A stretch of 17,673 bases of DNA from Candidatus Hermodarchaeota archaeon (GTDB lineage: Archaea > Asgardarchaeota > Hermodarchaeia > Hermodarchaeales > Hermodarchaeaceae). This document shows, piece by piece, positions 6,265 through 13,685 of this stretch. The translations under genes and the position numbers were made by a program. The stretch lies in contig JAEOSA010000016.1 of the NCBI GenBank assembly GCA_016840595.1, forward strand, positions 1 to 17,673. Direction: 5' to 3'. Under the pieces are notes generated by a model that was not told the DNA's origin, did no database searches, and worked only from the letters and a program-made list of their open reading frames with translations. How positions within the stretch are numbered: position 1 is the first letter of the stretch; every line of letters begins with the position of its first letter.

Positions 6265-6747
6265 TTACTCAGGAAGGGGAGGAAGCCGGTTCACAACCTG
6301 TCGTCCCTTTTCTGTTAAAACAAAGTTGTTTGAACCCTTTTCTATTCGACAAACAAAATATCCTAAAACCTCAGTGGCGTTTTGAAACGCTGCAAAAACG
6401 TCAGCAATCTTGAAAGGCGATAATTGAAGTTGTTCTTCTACAAAGGTTTCTGAAATCGAGGCTTCTTGGTCATTCTGTGTTTGATGATGAAATACGATGC
6501 AGCAAAGAATCTCAGCAGCATCTCGAGGTCGTTTTACAAGGAGAAATTCATTCAAAGTAAGCGGACGTGTGAGCGTCGGCATAGCTGGGCGCATCCCATT
6601 AATATTACAAGCTAAACGCCGCAATCGGGTGAGACAATAACCATGAGCAGTGAACTCCTTGTCTTCGTGACGAATTGTCCGCAACTCTTGCTCATGCTCA
6701 ATCTGTCTTAAACAAATTGCACAAAAACCTGACTTCACACTTGACAT
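6265..6747 (-). CDS. Zinc-site protein with C-terminal winged-helix-like end, function unknown
   Basis: This 160-residue protein has C9 and C12 (FCAIC) and then H35 and C38 (HGYC), a spacing that suits one structural zinc ion. The middle (TLNEFLLVKRPRDAAEILCCIVFHHQTQ) is helical. The C-terminal part (SETFVEEQLQLSPFKIADVFAAFQNA, then YFVCRIEKGSNNFVLTEKGRQVV) resembles a winged helix: helix-turn-helix, then a wing ending in the common LTEKGRQ. A DNA-binding role is plausible but not shown. The ATG at 6747 has a purine-rich AGGGGGAAAG upstream. The small acidic protein gene ends 56 bp upstream on the same strand, so the two are probably one transcript. I do not recognise the family. Confidence 0.6.
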   Translation of the reverse strand: MSSVKSGFCAICLRQIEHEQELRTIRHEDKEFTAHGYCLTRLRRLACNINGMRPAMPTLTRPLTLNEFLLVKRPRDAAEILCCIVFHHQTQNDQEASISETFVEEQLQLSPFKIADVFAAFQNATEVLGYFVCRIEKGSNNFVLTEKGRQVVNRLPPLPE

Positions 6748-6803
6748 TTCGTCTTTCCCCCTAATATCCAGTTAAGAAAGGGGAAAAGTAGAGGAGTGGC
6801 TAG

Positions 6804-7070
6804 CTACTCCTTCTCTTCCTCTTCTTCTTCGAGGCTATTTTCTTCCCAGATACGACCAAGAATAAGCAATCCAAGGACTAATTCGGAGCCCTTGAGTTTC
6901 TTCACCATGAATTCGACGCTTTCAGAAACCGTATCTTCATAGTTCCAAGCTTCTCTTGCTGTTTTGACAATTTCATCGAACTGTTCTTCTTGAAGACCAA
7001 AAGCTCCAGTGAGAGTCTTGCTTTCGTGATCTGTAACAGTTAATTTTCCTAGTTCGTAGGTATCAGCCAA
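6804..7070 (-). CDS. Small acidic protein of unknown function
   Basis: This 88-residue protein begins with a short strand region (YELGKLTVTDHESKTLTGAFGL). A helix (QEEQFDEIVKTAREAWNYED) and a second helix (SVEFMVKKLKGSELVLGLLILGRI) follow, and the tail has about ten acidic residues. The start is TTG at 7070, chosen because AGGTGAA lies six bases upstream and no ATG or GTG fits better. A palindromic CTTATTAAG at 7106-7114 could be the TATA box. It precedes the zinc-site gene by 56 bp on the same strand. It might be a partner or inhibitor of that protein; this rests on position alone. The upstream gap to the divergent radical SAM gene (7071-7350) shows no other feature. Confidence 0.6.
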   Translation of the reverse strand: MADTYELGKLTVTDHESKTLTGAFGLQEEQFDEIVKTAREAWNYEDTVSESVEFMVKKLKGSELVLGLLILGRIWEENSLEEEEEEKE

Positions 7071-7350
7071 GCTAGTTCACCTATTCCATCGTCTTCGAAT
7101 ACTGTCTTATTAAGATGATGCTCTTGCACCTGTGGTCATTTTCGTCGTAAAGAGAAACGAGAGACAGGCATAAACCTCTCCTAAGAAATGGCGGATAAAA
7201 ACTCGTAGATTATGTAAGTTGGGAAAACCTTTGAAGGTAGGACTTCCTTATTGTAGTGAAGTTTTTCGAGAGCAACTTTCCTCTATGAAAAGAGTCTAAC
7301 TATTGGTAATCGTTTCAACCAAAATCCCGTAATCCCTGAGCTGTCCCAGA

Positions 7351-8382
7351 ATGCATGAAGCAATGCTGTATTCAAAACTAGACGACAACAAGGTCAGCTG
7401 CCACCTATGTGCACGTCGATGTACGATTAATGAAGGCAAACTTGGATATTGCCAAGTTCGAAAAAACATACAGGGCACTCTCTATACTCTGGTGTACGGC
7501 AAAGCCTGCTCAGCCAACCCCGACCCTATTGAGAAAAAACCGCTCTGGCACTTCCGCCCGGGCTCTCTCGTTATGTCAGTAGCCACCGTAGGATGTAACT
7601 TTCGTTGCCAGTTCTGCCAGAATTGGCAAATTAGCCATGAGCGAGAAATTGTTGGGCGTGCTCTCTCACCAGAAAAAATTATTGATTTAGCTTTTCAAAC
7701 TGGCTGTTCCGGGATCTCATATACCTATACTGAACCCACGATCTTCTTTGAATACGCCTACGATATCGCAAAAATTGCCCACGAAAAAGATCTCTTCAAT
7801 ACCTTCGTCACTAACGGATACCTCACCCCAGAAGCCATAGAGACTATAGCGCCATATCTTGATGCCGCCACCGTCGATTTCAAGGGAAATGGCAACCCCT
7901 CATTCTACAAAAAATACTGTAATGTGCCTTCTGTAAATCCCATTTATGATGCGCTAAAAGTGATGAAAGATGCGGGAATACACATCGAGCTCACCAATCT
8001 GGTAGTGACAGATGTTGGTGATGACATCCAAGATGCTGAAAATCTCGCCCAGTGGATAGTAACAGAGCTTGGAGAAGATACACCACTACATCTACTGCGC
8101 TTCTATCCACATCATAAAATGAGTAACCTACCCCCTACACCCATCAAAACACTTGAAAAATCTGCCACTGCCTCGACTCGGGCTGGTCTTAAATACGTCT
8201 ACTTGGGCAACGTGCCCGGTCACCAAGGCGCGAATACAATTTGCGCCAATTGTGGCGCGCTACTTATCGAACGTCTAGGTGTACACACCACTTCCGTTCG
8301 ATTAACTCGCCAAGGACACTGTCCATCATGCAACCTATCCATACCCATCGTCCTCTCCAAAGAACCCTCCAATTCCGACTGA
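7351..8382 (+). CDS. amrS: AmmeMemoRadiSam system radical SAM enzyme (AmrS)
   Basis: This 343-residue radical SAM protein carries the cluster motif CNFRCQFC (C82, C86, C89), which binds a [4Fe-4S] cluster used to cleave S-adenosylmethionine. Cys at 17, 20, 24 and 34 near the N-terminus (CHLCARRC then GYC) and two CxxC pairs near the C-terminus (C298/C301, C324/C327) suggest further metal sites. The stretch KPLWHFRPGSLVMSVATVGCNF is typical of AmrS, the radical SAM member of the set with Memo and AMMECR1. SYTYTEPTIFFEY and TFVTNGY are also family-like. Neither Memo nor AMMECR1 is in this window. ATG 7351 is the start; ATG 7363 is an alternative. A weak GAAATT/AATTTC repeat lies after the stop (8394-8411). 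Confidence 0.9.
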   Translation: MHEAMLYSKLDDNKVSCHLCARRCTINEGKLGYCQVRKNIQGTLYTLVYGKACSANPDPIEKKPLWHFRPGSLVMSVATVGCNFRCQFCQNWQISHEREIVGRALSPEKIIDLAFQTGCSGISYTYTEPTIFFEYAYDIAKIAHEKDLFNTFVTNGYLTPEAIETIAPYLDAATVDFKGNGNPSFYKKYCNVPSVNPIYDALKVMKDAGIHIELTNLVVTDVGDDIQDAENLAQWIVTELGEDTPLHLLRFYPHHKMSNLPPTPIKTLEKSATASTRAGLKYVYLGNVPGHQGANTICANCGALLIERLGVHTTSVRLTRQGHCPSCNLSIPIVLSKEPSNSD

Positions 8383-8477
8383 CAGCCTTCTGCGAAATTG
8401 ATTAAAATTTCATTCTTCTACGTAATCTAACGCCATCTTTAAGTGGTTATTGAGGTTGAATTCAATTAGCGAGGGTG

Positions 8478-9344
8478 ATGATCATTCGTTTTATTGCCTC
8501 CACGGAAGCCGATATTACCCCCTATCAGGACCATTTTCTCGGGCTCAAAACCATCTTCGAAGAAGCCCAATTCCCTTACTGGATTCTTGTTCGCGATCAA
8601 ACCGTAATGGGACTAATTGTAGCTGCCAAAGAACCCCGCGATCTCCTCCAGCAACCAAGTACCACATTCATCCAAATCTATCTCTTCCGTCATGAACTGG
8701 AAGCGGTTTCACAATTACTTGCTGAAGCACAAAGAGTCGCAACAGAACATCAAGCCGCCTACATTAGTTGCAAAGTCAGTACAGATAAACACGAATCCAT
8801 TCAGGCTCTCGAGAAGGCAGAATTTTCCGTATATGATGAAACTGTCAAAATGGGCGTTCCCTTGGATAATGTGATTCCTCCTGCAACCAATCTTACCTTC
8901 TATCGCGCCTCTCCTGAAGAAACCTCACAAATCTTGGACAATATGGCATCATCAATGACCAATACTCCCGACAGGATCCTCCATACCGTTGTCTATAACA
9001 TTCGTAACCTTCCTCCTGACCAGCTGGAATCCACGCTGTCCCAAATGGAAGTCGTGCTAGTCAAAGATTCCACCAATACTGTGGGGCTTCTGAGCTTGGA
9101 AGGCCCAACCATTGGAATGCTAGGAGTTAATCCAAACGCTCGTGGAAAAGGCTATGGCCAAGCCATTACCCAATGGGCAAAAAGTCACCTCGCCGAACAG
9201 GGGCACTTTCGGGCTTGGCTTCGTGTCTCAGTTGCCAATGCCCCCGCCCGTCATATTTTTGAGAAAAATGGATTCAAAGCCAGTGAACAAATACGCTATT
9301 ACGTTAAGACCACCCCGACTCTCTGGCGAGACATCCCCACATAA
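8478..9344 (+). CDS. GNAT-family N-acetyltransferase with an extra N-terminal domain
   Basis: The C-terminal half is a GNAT acetyltransferase domain that binds acetyl-CoA. TIGMLGVNPNARGKGYGQAI holds motif A (RGKGYG at about 222-227), and VANAPARHIFEKNGFKA is the usual motif B end. The N-terminal 135 residues (WILVRDQTVMGLIVAA, FIQIYLFRHELEAVSQLLAEA) look like a second, degenerate GNAT-like domain without the glycine motif. Such double-domain proteins often act on small molecules, but the acceptor cannot be told. ATG 8478 and GTG 8475 are adjacent possible starts; the nearby GAGGG is too close to act as a normal Shine-Dalgarno site. The gene stands 95 bp after amrS on the same strand and may be co-transcribed. 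Confidence 0.85.
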   Translation: MIIRFIASTEADITPYQDHFLGLKTIFEEAQFPYWILVRDQTVMGLIVAAKEPRDLLQQPSTTFIQIYLFRHELEAVSQLLAEAQRVATEHQAAYISCKVSTDKHESIQALEKAEFSVYDETVKMGVPLDNVIPPATNLTFYRASPEETSQILDNMASSMTNTPDRILHTVVYNIRNLPPDQLESTLSQMEVVLVKDSTNTVGLLSLEGPTIGMLGVNPNARGKGYGQAITQWAKSHLAEQGHFRAWLRVSVANAPARHIFEKNGFKASEQIRYYVKTTPTLWRDIPT

Positions 9345-9442
9345 ACTATAATTTCTACACAGATTATTCTGGGGCTCTAGATGAAATGAAATAATAGCCC
9401 TAACCATATACTACGAAAAATCACAATACAGGTGAAAATACC

Positions 9443-10003
9443 ATGGAAGTAAAGGTGACCTATTTCCCCGAAAAAGGCGCAGAAAACACTGAAACTACCT
9501 GCCGTCTGGTCGCAGAACGAGCAAAAAAATTGGATATCAAATATATCATCATCCCCACAACATCAGGAGCCACTGCAGTAAAAGCACTCAAATTTCTCAA
9601 AGGTTTCAACCTCATCGTTGTCACCCATGTAACTGGCTTCAAAACACCCGGAGAAAACCAACTCCTTCCTGACCATCGAAAAACCCTACAAAAAGCGAAG
9701 GTTTCCATCCTAACCACAACACATGTACTGAGTGGTGTCGAACGTGGAATTCGCAAAAAGTTTGACACCATTGGCTACGCTGTCATCATTGCCAGTGCAC
9801 TCCGTATGCTGGGTCAAGGGGTAAAAGTTGGGGTCGAAATCACTCTCATGGCTGCTGATGCAGGGCTCATTCCCATGGATAAATCCGTTATTGCCTTGGG
9901 GGGTACTGGACGTGGTGTCGATACAGCCCTGGTCGTCCAACCCGCCCATGCGAACAGCGTTTTCGACTTATACATTCAGGAAATAATCTGCAAACCACGC
10001 TAG
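9443..10003 (+). CDS. Stand-alone pyruvate kinase C-terminal-like domain protein
   Basis: This 186-residue protein matches the alpha/beta fold of the pyruvate kinase C-terminal domain (PK_C), the part that binds allosteric effectors in the full enzyme. IIIPTTSGATAVKALKFL corresponds to the phosphate-binding loop of PK_C, and VVTHVTGF and IALGGTGRGVDTALVV are strand-loop units of the same fold. The catalytic barrel is absent, so it is not a pyruvate kinase. Stand-alone versions occur in archaea and bacteria with no assigned role, so nucleotide or sugar-phosphate sensing is only a guess. The ATG at 9443 has AGGTGAAA about seven bases upstream. It converges with the M24 gene, 25 bp between stops. 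Confidence 0.82.
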   Translation: MEVKVTYFPEKGAENTETTCRLVAERAKKLDIKYIIIPTTSGATAVKALKFLKGFNLIVVTHVTGFKTPGENQLLPDHRKTLQKAKVSILTTTHVLSGVERGIRKKFDTIGYAVIIASALRMLGQGVKVGVEITLMAADAGLIPMDKSVIALGGTGRGVDTALVVQPAHANSVFDLYIQEIICKPR

Positions 10004-10028
10004 TCGCGTTCTATGCCTGGATCCCCAA

Positions 10029-11225
10029 CTATCGCAGAGGTATTGTAAGGTAGTCAATATCCCGTGGATAATAGGTCACTTGTTCCATCCCATCTTCAGT
10101 AATAAACACTGTATCCGAATGACGAAATCCACCAATTGACCGATCATAGATGCCGGGCTCCACAGTAAACACCATACCCGGCTCCATCTTCACATCCATC
10201 CCATGATCAAGAAACGGCTTTTCATGCCCCTCTAATCCAATAGCATGCCCCGTGTGATGCTGCACCAAGTTCCACACACCATGCTTCTTAAAGACCGCCC
10301 GTGACGCCTTATCTACCTTCGAACACGGATCACCCGGAGCAAAAGCAGCCAACGCGGCATCCTGAGCCTCCATCATGATATCAAAATATTTCCGCTGCTT
10401 GTCATTCGGGGGACCCAAAAACATGGTCCGCTCCAACTCTGAGTAATACCCTGCGACATTTGACGATGCCCCAGTCACCAAAGTATCACCCGCTTGAAAA
10501 ATTGCAAACCGTGTCATAGCATGCGGAATCGCAGAATAAGTGCCGATCTGTCCACGGTATCCAGCATGTACGGGTAACCCCCGAAAGGTGAAGGGACGAT
10601 ACGCAATACCTAAGGCTTTACCCATAGCCTGTGACGCTTCAAGAGACGCCAAAGTAGACACATCAACCTCATTTGCTCCAACCCGTGTTTTCTCCTGAAG
10701 GAGCTGGTGAGCAAGATTTGCCCACATCGAAGACTCACGAATACAAGCGAGTTCATCATCGTCCTTAATCACTCGCATATCGATGAGAATCTGGGGAAAC
10801 ACTTTCACAGGGAATCCCAAGACCTCTTCCAGTTTGGGTCCTTCATACCCCTGCCGTCCAGGGCTCCCTGCGCTCTCTGCACCCAAATCACCCGTAATAC
10901 CTAGGTCCTTTTTGAGAAACGTGGCAAAATGCTTCATTGGATGAGTGGCATCCGGGTAATCAAAATACGTCCCGATCTTCGCCGTCTGAGGCACTTCCTC
11001 TTCCACATGCTGTTTCTCTAATTCAGGCACAAAAAAGTTGATTTCAGAATCCTGAACGATCAACCCAAACGGACGTTCTGTGGGAATATGAACAAACCCG
11101 GTTAGATAGTAGATATGCGTAGGATTAAACACGATAAAATGCTTAATTTTCTTCTCCGCGAGCTCTGCCCGCAGCTTATCCAGTCGTTCATCAAAACGAT
11201 ATTGTGGAATCTTTACAATAGGCAA
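10029..11225 (-). CDS. M24-family protein (Xaa-Pro peptidase / creatinase fold) with altered metal site
   Basis: This 398-residue protein has a creatinase N-terminal domain (about 1-150) and a pita-bread M24 domain (about 160-398). Family landmarks include the GHAIG His (H327), HEKP and FTVEPGIY (E356). Prolidase-type enzymes bind two metal ions with two Asp, one His and two Glu. By alignment from memory, the first Asp is G252, the second is E263 (YYSELERT) and the last Glu is S370 (GFRHSDT). Three of five ligands therefore differ, so ordinary di-metal peptidase activity is doubtful. Creatinase-like or other hydrolysis without metal, or a single-metal site, is possible. The start is TTG at 11225, fixed by AGGAGG at 11235-11240 on the minus strand. 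It converges with the PK_C-like gene. Confidence 0.85.
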   Translation of the reverse strand: MPIVKIPQYRFDERLDKLRAELAEKKIKHFIVFNPTHIYYLTGFVHIPTERPFGLIVQDSEINFFVPELEKQHVEEEVPQTAKIGTYFDYPDATHPMKHFATFLKKDLGITGDLGAESAGSPGRQGYEGPKLEEVLGFPVKVFPQILIDMRVIKDDDELACIRESSMWANLAHQLLQEKTRVGANEVDVSTLASLEASQAMGKALGIAYRPFTFRGLPVHAGYRGQIGTYSAIPHAMTRFAIFQAGDTLVTGASSNVAGYYSELERTMFLGPPNDKQRKYFDIMMEAQDAALAAFAPGDPCSKVDKASRAVFKKHGVWNLVQHHTGHAIGLEGHEKPFLDHGMDVKMEPGMVFTVEPGIYDRSIGGFRHSDTVFITEDGMEQVTYYPRDIDYLTIPLR

Positions 11226-11314
11226 CCCAACAGTCCTCCTCTATCACGAGGCTGGTAACCAAGTATCCTGTTGTTAACAAAAAGGCTTCGTAACGTTTGA
11301 GGTTTTTGATGGTG

Positions 11315-11350
11315 AAATAAAAAATGGGAGGAAGGAGCCTACGCTCCTCC
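11315..11350 (-). terminator. Hairpin terminator of the four-helix membrane protein gene
   Basis: On the minus strand AGGAGC-GTAG-GCTCCT (11333-11348) forms a 6-bp stem, extendable to 8 bp with a G-U pair. ATTTTTTATTT follows at about 11315-11325. The stop codon of the membrane protein gene lies in the loop. Confidence 0.65.
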
Positions 11351-11713
11351 ACCTTCTGCCTCGATGAAGAACAGGATTACTGCAACCAGACAGAGAACGG
11401 CACCTACTCCTCCAATGATTGCCCAGTCAAAGGCAAAAACAGCACCCACAATCGAAAAGATTAGGATGAGAACAGCTCCCATGACTCGGTTTTTGTCAAC
11501 CATTGGTACGAACAAGAACAAGAGGAGAAATCCAAAGACTACTGCAATAACACCAGCAATGAGTACAAAGAGGGGCCAGAAGTAAACCTGACCATAGTTG
11601 ATTAGATCTCCAATAACCCATATGGTCCATTCACCGATTTGCACAAATCCTGCAAGAATGACGAGGATTGAACCAATTCGCGCTAATATTTTTCCAACAT
11701 CGTATGTTTCCAT
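11339..11713 (-). CDS. Small four-helix integral membrane protein
   Basis: This 124-residue protein has four hydrophobic segments at about 10-26, 44-70, 77-94 and 97-117. There is one short charged loop (VDKNR, about 72-76) and no recognisable catalytic motif. I do not recognise a named family; small four-helix proteins starting with GKILARIGSIL are common unknowns in archaeal genomes. The frame is open to a GTG at 11725, but AGGTGG just after it is ideally placed, eight bases before the ATG at 11713, so the ATG is chosen. It lies 98 bp downstream of the ATP-cone nuclease on the same strand and has its own terminator. A short GTCAC/GTGAC repeat at 11728-11743 precedes it. Confidence 0.75.
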   Translation of the reverse strand: METYDVGKILARIGSILVILAGFVQIGEWTIWVIGDLINYGQVYFWPLFVLIAGVIAVVFGFLLLFLFVPMVDKNRVMGAVLILIFSIVGAVFAFDWAIIGGVGAVLCLVAVILFFIEAEGGGA

Positions 11714-11811
11714 GACGGGTTCCACCTGTCACGGTATTGTGACTAAGCACCCTTCTCACACCTAACTTTGACAAAAGACTTTCGTGCTTACCACAAAACT
11801 CCATTCGCGCC

Positions 11812-12645
11812 TTAGGAATCAGCCTGACAACACGTAAAAACACGGTGGGTTTCTTCTATGAGCGCCTTCACGCGTTCTTCAGACAACCCCGTATCCTTCG
11901 GTGTCTCTTTCACCAACTGTTGAAGCGTCAGTATCCCATTTGCATACAAAATATCCCGCTCGTCATCCGTTATAGTGCGCAAAATTGTCACCGGATACAA
12001 TTTCTTTTCTTCAATAAAAGTCTCTAAACCTCGACCTCGCGGGGTATTCCACCCAAAATGTTCAATTCCCACACACTCAGCGTACCGTTGAGCATGTTTT
12101 GTTAATCGCGTGTTCGTCACAATCAACACACGATCAAACGTACAATCATTTAGTCCTTTTTTGCATCCCGCCTCCAAATCATCCCATTTCGCCTTTGCTG
12201 ACAATGTAACCTCAAAGGGTGTATATCGGGCTAACACGCTGTGGTGCTTCATTTCCACATATGTTGTCTCGCCATCCCGTTCGGCAATACTATCTACCTC
12301 GTGTGCCACACACGCTCCCTGAATTACCAAATTCCCTGAAACCTTATACCCATACTCTTGTAGAATCAACCTCACATACTCTTCAAACCGAAATCCGCTC
12401 CCAATCCGGGCCAACCCATCCCGCAAATCGCGACGAAACTCCACAACCTCTTTATGGTCCTCCAATGCGTCAACCGCCATTTCATACACTTCTTTTGTCG
12501 TAATACCCTCCTCAATCTGTTCTGCAACATCCTCTGCAATTTCTTCCGCCACACCTTGCGGTGCTCCCATCCGCGTCAGTGTACGGACGATTTTGGTTGG
12601 GTCAAACTCCTCGGTACGACCATCCCATTTTACAACCATAACCAT
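11812..12645 (-). CDS. ATP-cone domain fused to a PD-(D/E)XK (Mrr-like) nuclease
   Basis: Numbering is from ATG 12645 (277 residues). Residues 4-65 (VVKWDGRTEEFDPTKIVRTL to EVYEMAVDALED) are an ATP-cone, the nucleotide-sensing domain known from ribonucleotide reductase and NrdR. Residues about 85-215 are a restriction-endonuclease-like fold. FRFEEYVRLILQEYGYKV is the first helix, HEVDSIA holds the catalytic Asp (D118), and TYVEMKHH holds the ExK pair (E131, K133). The C-terminal 50 residues (DILYANGILTLQQLVKET, then SEERVKALIEETHRVF) look like helix-hairpin-helix DNA-binding units. A DNA nuclease gated by nucleotide binding is a reasonable model but inferred. The frame extends to TTG 12660, but GGGGA six bases before ATG 12645 supports that start. 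The basic protein gene ends 50 bp upstream on the same strand. Confidence 0.85.
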   Translation of the reverse strand: MVMVVKWDGRTEEFDPTKIVRTLTRMGAPQGVAEEIAEDVAEQIEEGITTKEVYEMAVDALEDHKEVVEFRRDLRDGLARIGSGFRFEEYVRLILQEYGYKVSGNLVIQGACVAHEVDSIAERDGETTYVEMKHHSVLARYTPFEVTLSAKAKWDDLEAGCKKGLNDCTFDRVLIVTNTRLTKHAQRYAECVGIEHFGWNTPRGRGLETFIEEKKLYPVTILRTITDDERDILYANGILTLQQLVKETPKDTGLSEERVKALIEETHRVFTCCQADS

Positions 12646-12695
12646 AAACAATCCCCACAACAGAGACCAATTCGTAGATTAACTGAAATTTTGTT

Positions 12696-13061
12696 TTATT
12701 TTTTCGACGGGTACGTGTATTGCTTTGAGATATAATGACTTCGGCTCCGCCGAAACACATGATAAAAAGTACCAGGTGGTTTCTTCTTCGCCTTTCGCCC
12801 ATGATACGTAATAGTAATTCGTTCTCCTAAACGCACCCCTGTCCGACCGGATCCTCCCTGTAAATAATCTCGAAGCATTTTTGCATTCGCTTGAATGACA
12901 AGAATTCGATCTTTTTCGTCATCAAACAACAGAAACACAGGAACTTCACCAAAACGCGTTGTGCGAAACAATTTCCCGACAACTAAACCGGTTACCTCAT
13001 CACCTGCTTTATTAAACACTACTTCTTCTAACGACAACCAATCTGGGATTCGAAAGTCCAT
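12696..13061 (-). CDS. Small basic protein, possibly OB-fold, upstream of the nuclease
   Basis: This 121-residue protein is rich in strands: EVTGLVVGKLFRTTRFGEVP, VFLLFDDEKDRILVIQ, and GERITITYHGRKAKKKPPGT leading to FYHVFRR. The pattern of short strands ending in an I-x-Y-x-G turn and a basic tail suggests a nucleic-acid-binding beta-barrel of the OB type. This is judgement from pattern, not a recognised family. The last 15 residues are strongly basic and aromatic. The ATG at 13061 has GGAGGG about six bases upstream. It is followed after 50 bp by the ATP-cone nuclease on the same strand, so the two are probably co-transcribed and may act on the same DNA or RNA. Confidence 0.6.
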   Translation of the reverse strand: MDFRIPDWLSLEEVVFNKAGDEVTGLVVGKLFRTTRFGEVPVFLLFDDEKDRILVIQANAKMLRDYLQGGSGRTGVRLGERITITYHGRKAKKKPPGTFYHVFRRSRSHYISKQYTYPSKK

Positions 13062-13164
13062 AGAAGCCCTCCTTCATTAGGAGTTGAATAGGAAACTATC
13101 AAGCTTATTTAACATAGAAACCACAGGATATGAGCACTTTGGATTATTGGAGGTTTTCACAGAA

Positions 13165-13641
13165 ATGAAGAAAACAAGGTTCTTTTTGGGTTTGTTCATG
13201 TTGTTCGTTATGTCTTCGATTCTAATTGCCCCTATTCAGGCTCACACCCCAGTCGATATGACTTTGTCTTATAACTACGATAGCCAAATTCTCACTGTCA
13301 CGGTAATCCATTCAGTTGCCGATGTAAACACCCACTACATCGAACGGATCATCATTAACAAGAACGGGCAATTTGCCATGGATCGCAATTATACCAGCCA
13401 ATCTCACGCGTCATCAATGTCAGATACCTTTGACCTAGATGCTGCTGACGACGATATGCTCGAAGTCACAGCGATATGTAGCGTGTCAGGGCAAATCGTT
13501 CGCCAAATAACAGTTTCATCCGGTGGACTAGAAAGAGTACCCAATCCAATACCCGGATTCCCCATCACTGCCATCGCAATTGGAATCGCCATCGCATTAG
13601 GAGCAGCCTTAATCCGCCGTCGCACAAAAACAACAGAATAA
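13165..13641 (+). CDS. Secreted surface protein with PGF-CTERM-like sorting signal
   Basis: From ATG 13165 this is 158 residues. A signal peptide (MKKTRFFLGLFMLFVMSSIL, cleavage likely after IQA at 26) leads into a beta-sandwich domain at about 28-120 (VDMTLSYNYDSQILTVTV, NTHYIERIIINKNGQF, LEVTAICSVSG). Similar secreted domains occur in methanogens and other archaea, some related to the desulfoferrodoxin/SoxZ-type sandwich, by memory. The C-terminus has IPGF at 129-132, then a hydrophobic helix and RRR, the three-part form of archaeosortase substrates such as PGF-CTERM. The frame extends to TTG 13084, but the signal peptide fixes the ATG; GGAGG at 13149-13153 is upstream. A TATA-like CTTATTTAA lies near 13105. 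It diverges from the basic protein gene. Confidence 0.75.
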   Translation: MKKTRFFLGLFMLFVMSSILIAPIQAHTPVDMTLSYNYDSQILTVTVIHSVADVNTHYIERIIINKNGQFAMDRNYTSQSHASSMSDTFDLDAADDDMLEVTAICSVSGQIVRQITVSSGGLERVPNPIPGFPITAIAIGIAIALGAALIRRRTKTTE

Positions 13642-13685
13642 AATTATGCACTCATAACGGAAATAATGCACCAACGGAGATCAGT

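Noticed and set aside
9371..9403. GGGCT/AGCCC repeat between the acetyltransferase and PK_C-like genes
   Set aside because: The arms are five to six bases with a long spacer and no T-run follows, too weak for a terminator or operator.
11728..11743. GTCAC/GTGAC inverted repeat before the four-helix membrane protein
   Set aside because: The arms are only five bases and no second copy was found, so it is not reported as an operator.
12219..12503. 94-codon plus-strand frame
   Set aside because: It is opposite the ATP-cone nuclease, whose domains and catalytic residues are clear, and has no ribosome site.
12740..12754. TTCGGC-TCC-GCCGAA hairpin inside the small basic protein gene
   Set aside because: It lies within a coding Arg/Ser-rich stretch and lacks a T-run; probably a coincidence of codons.
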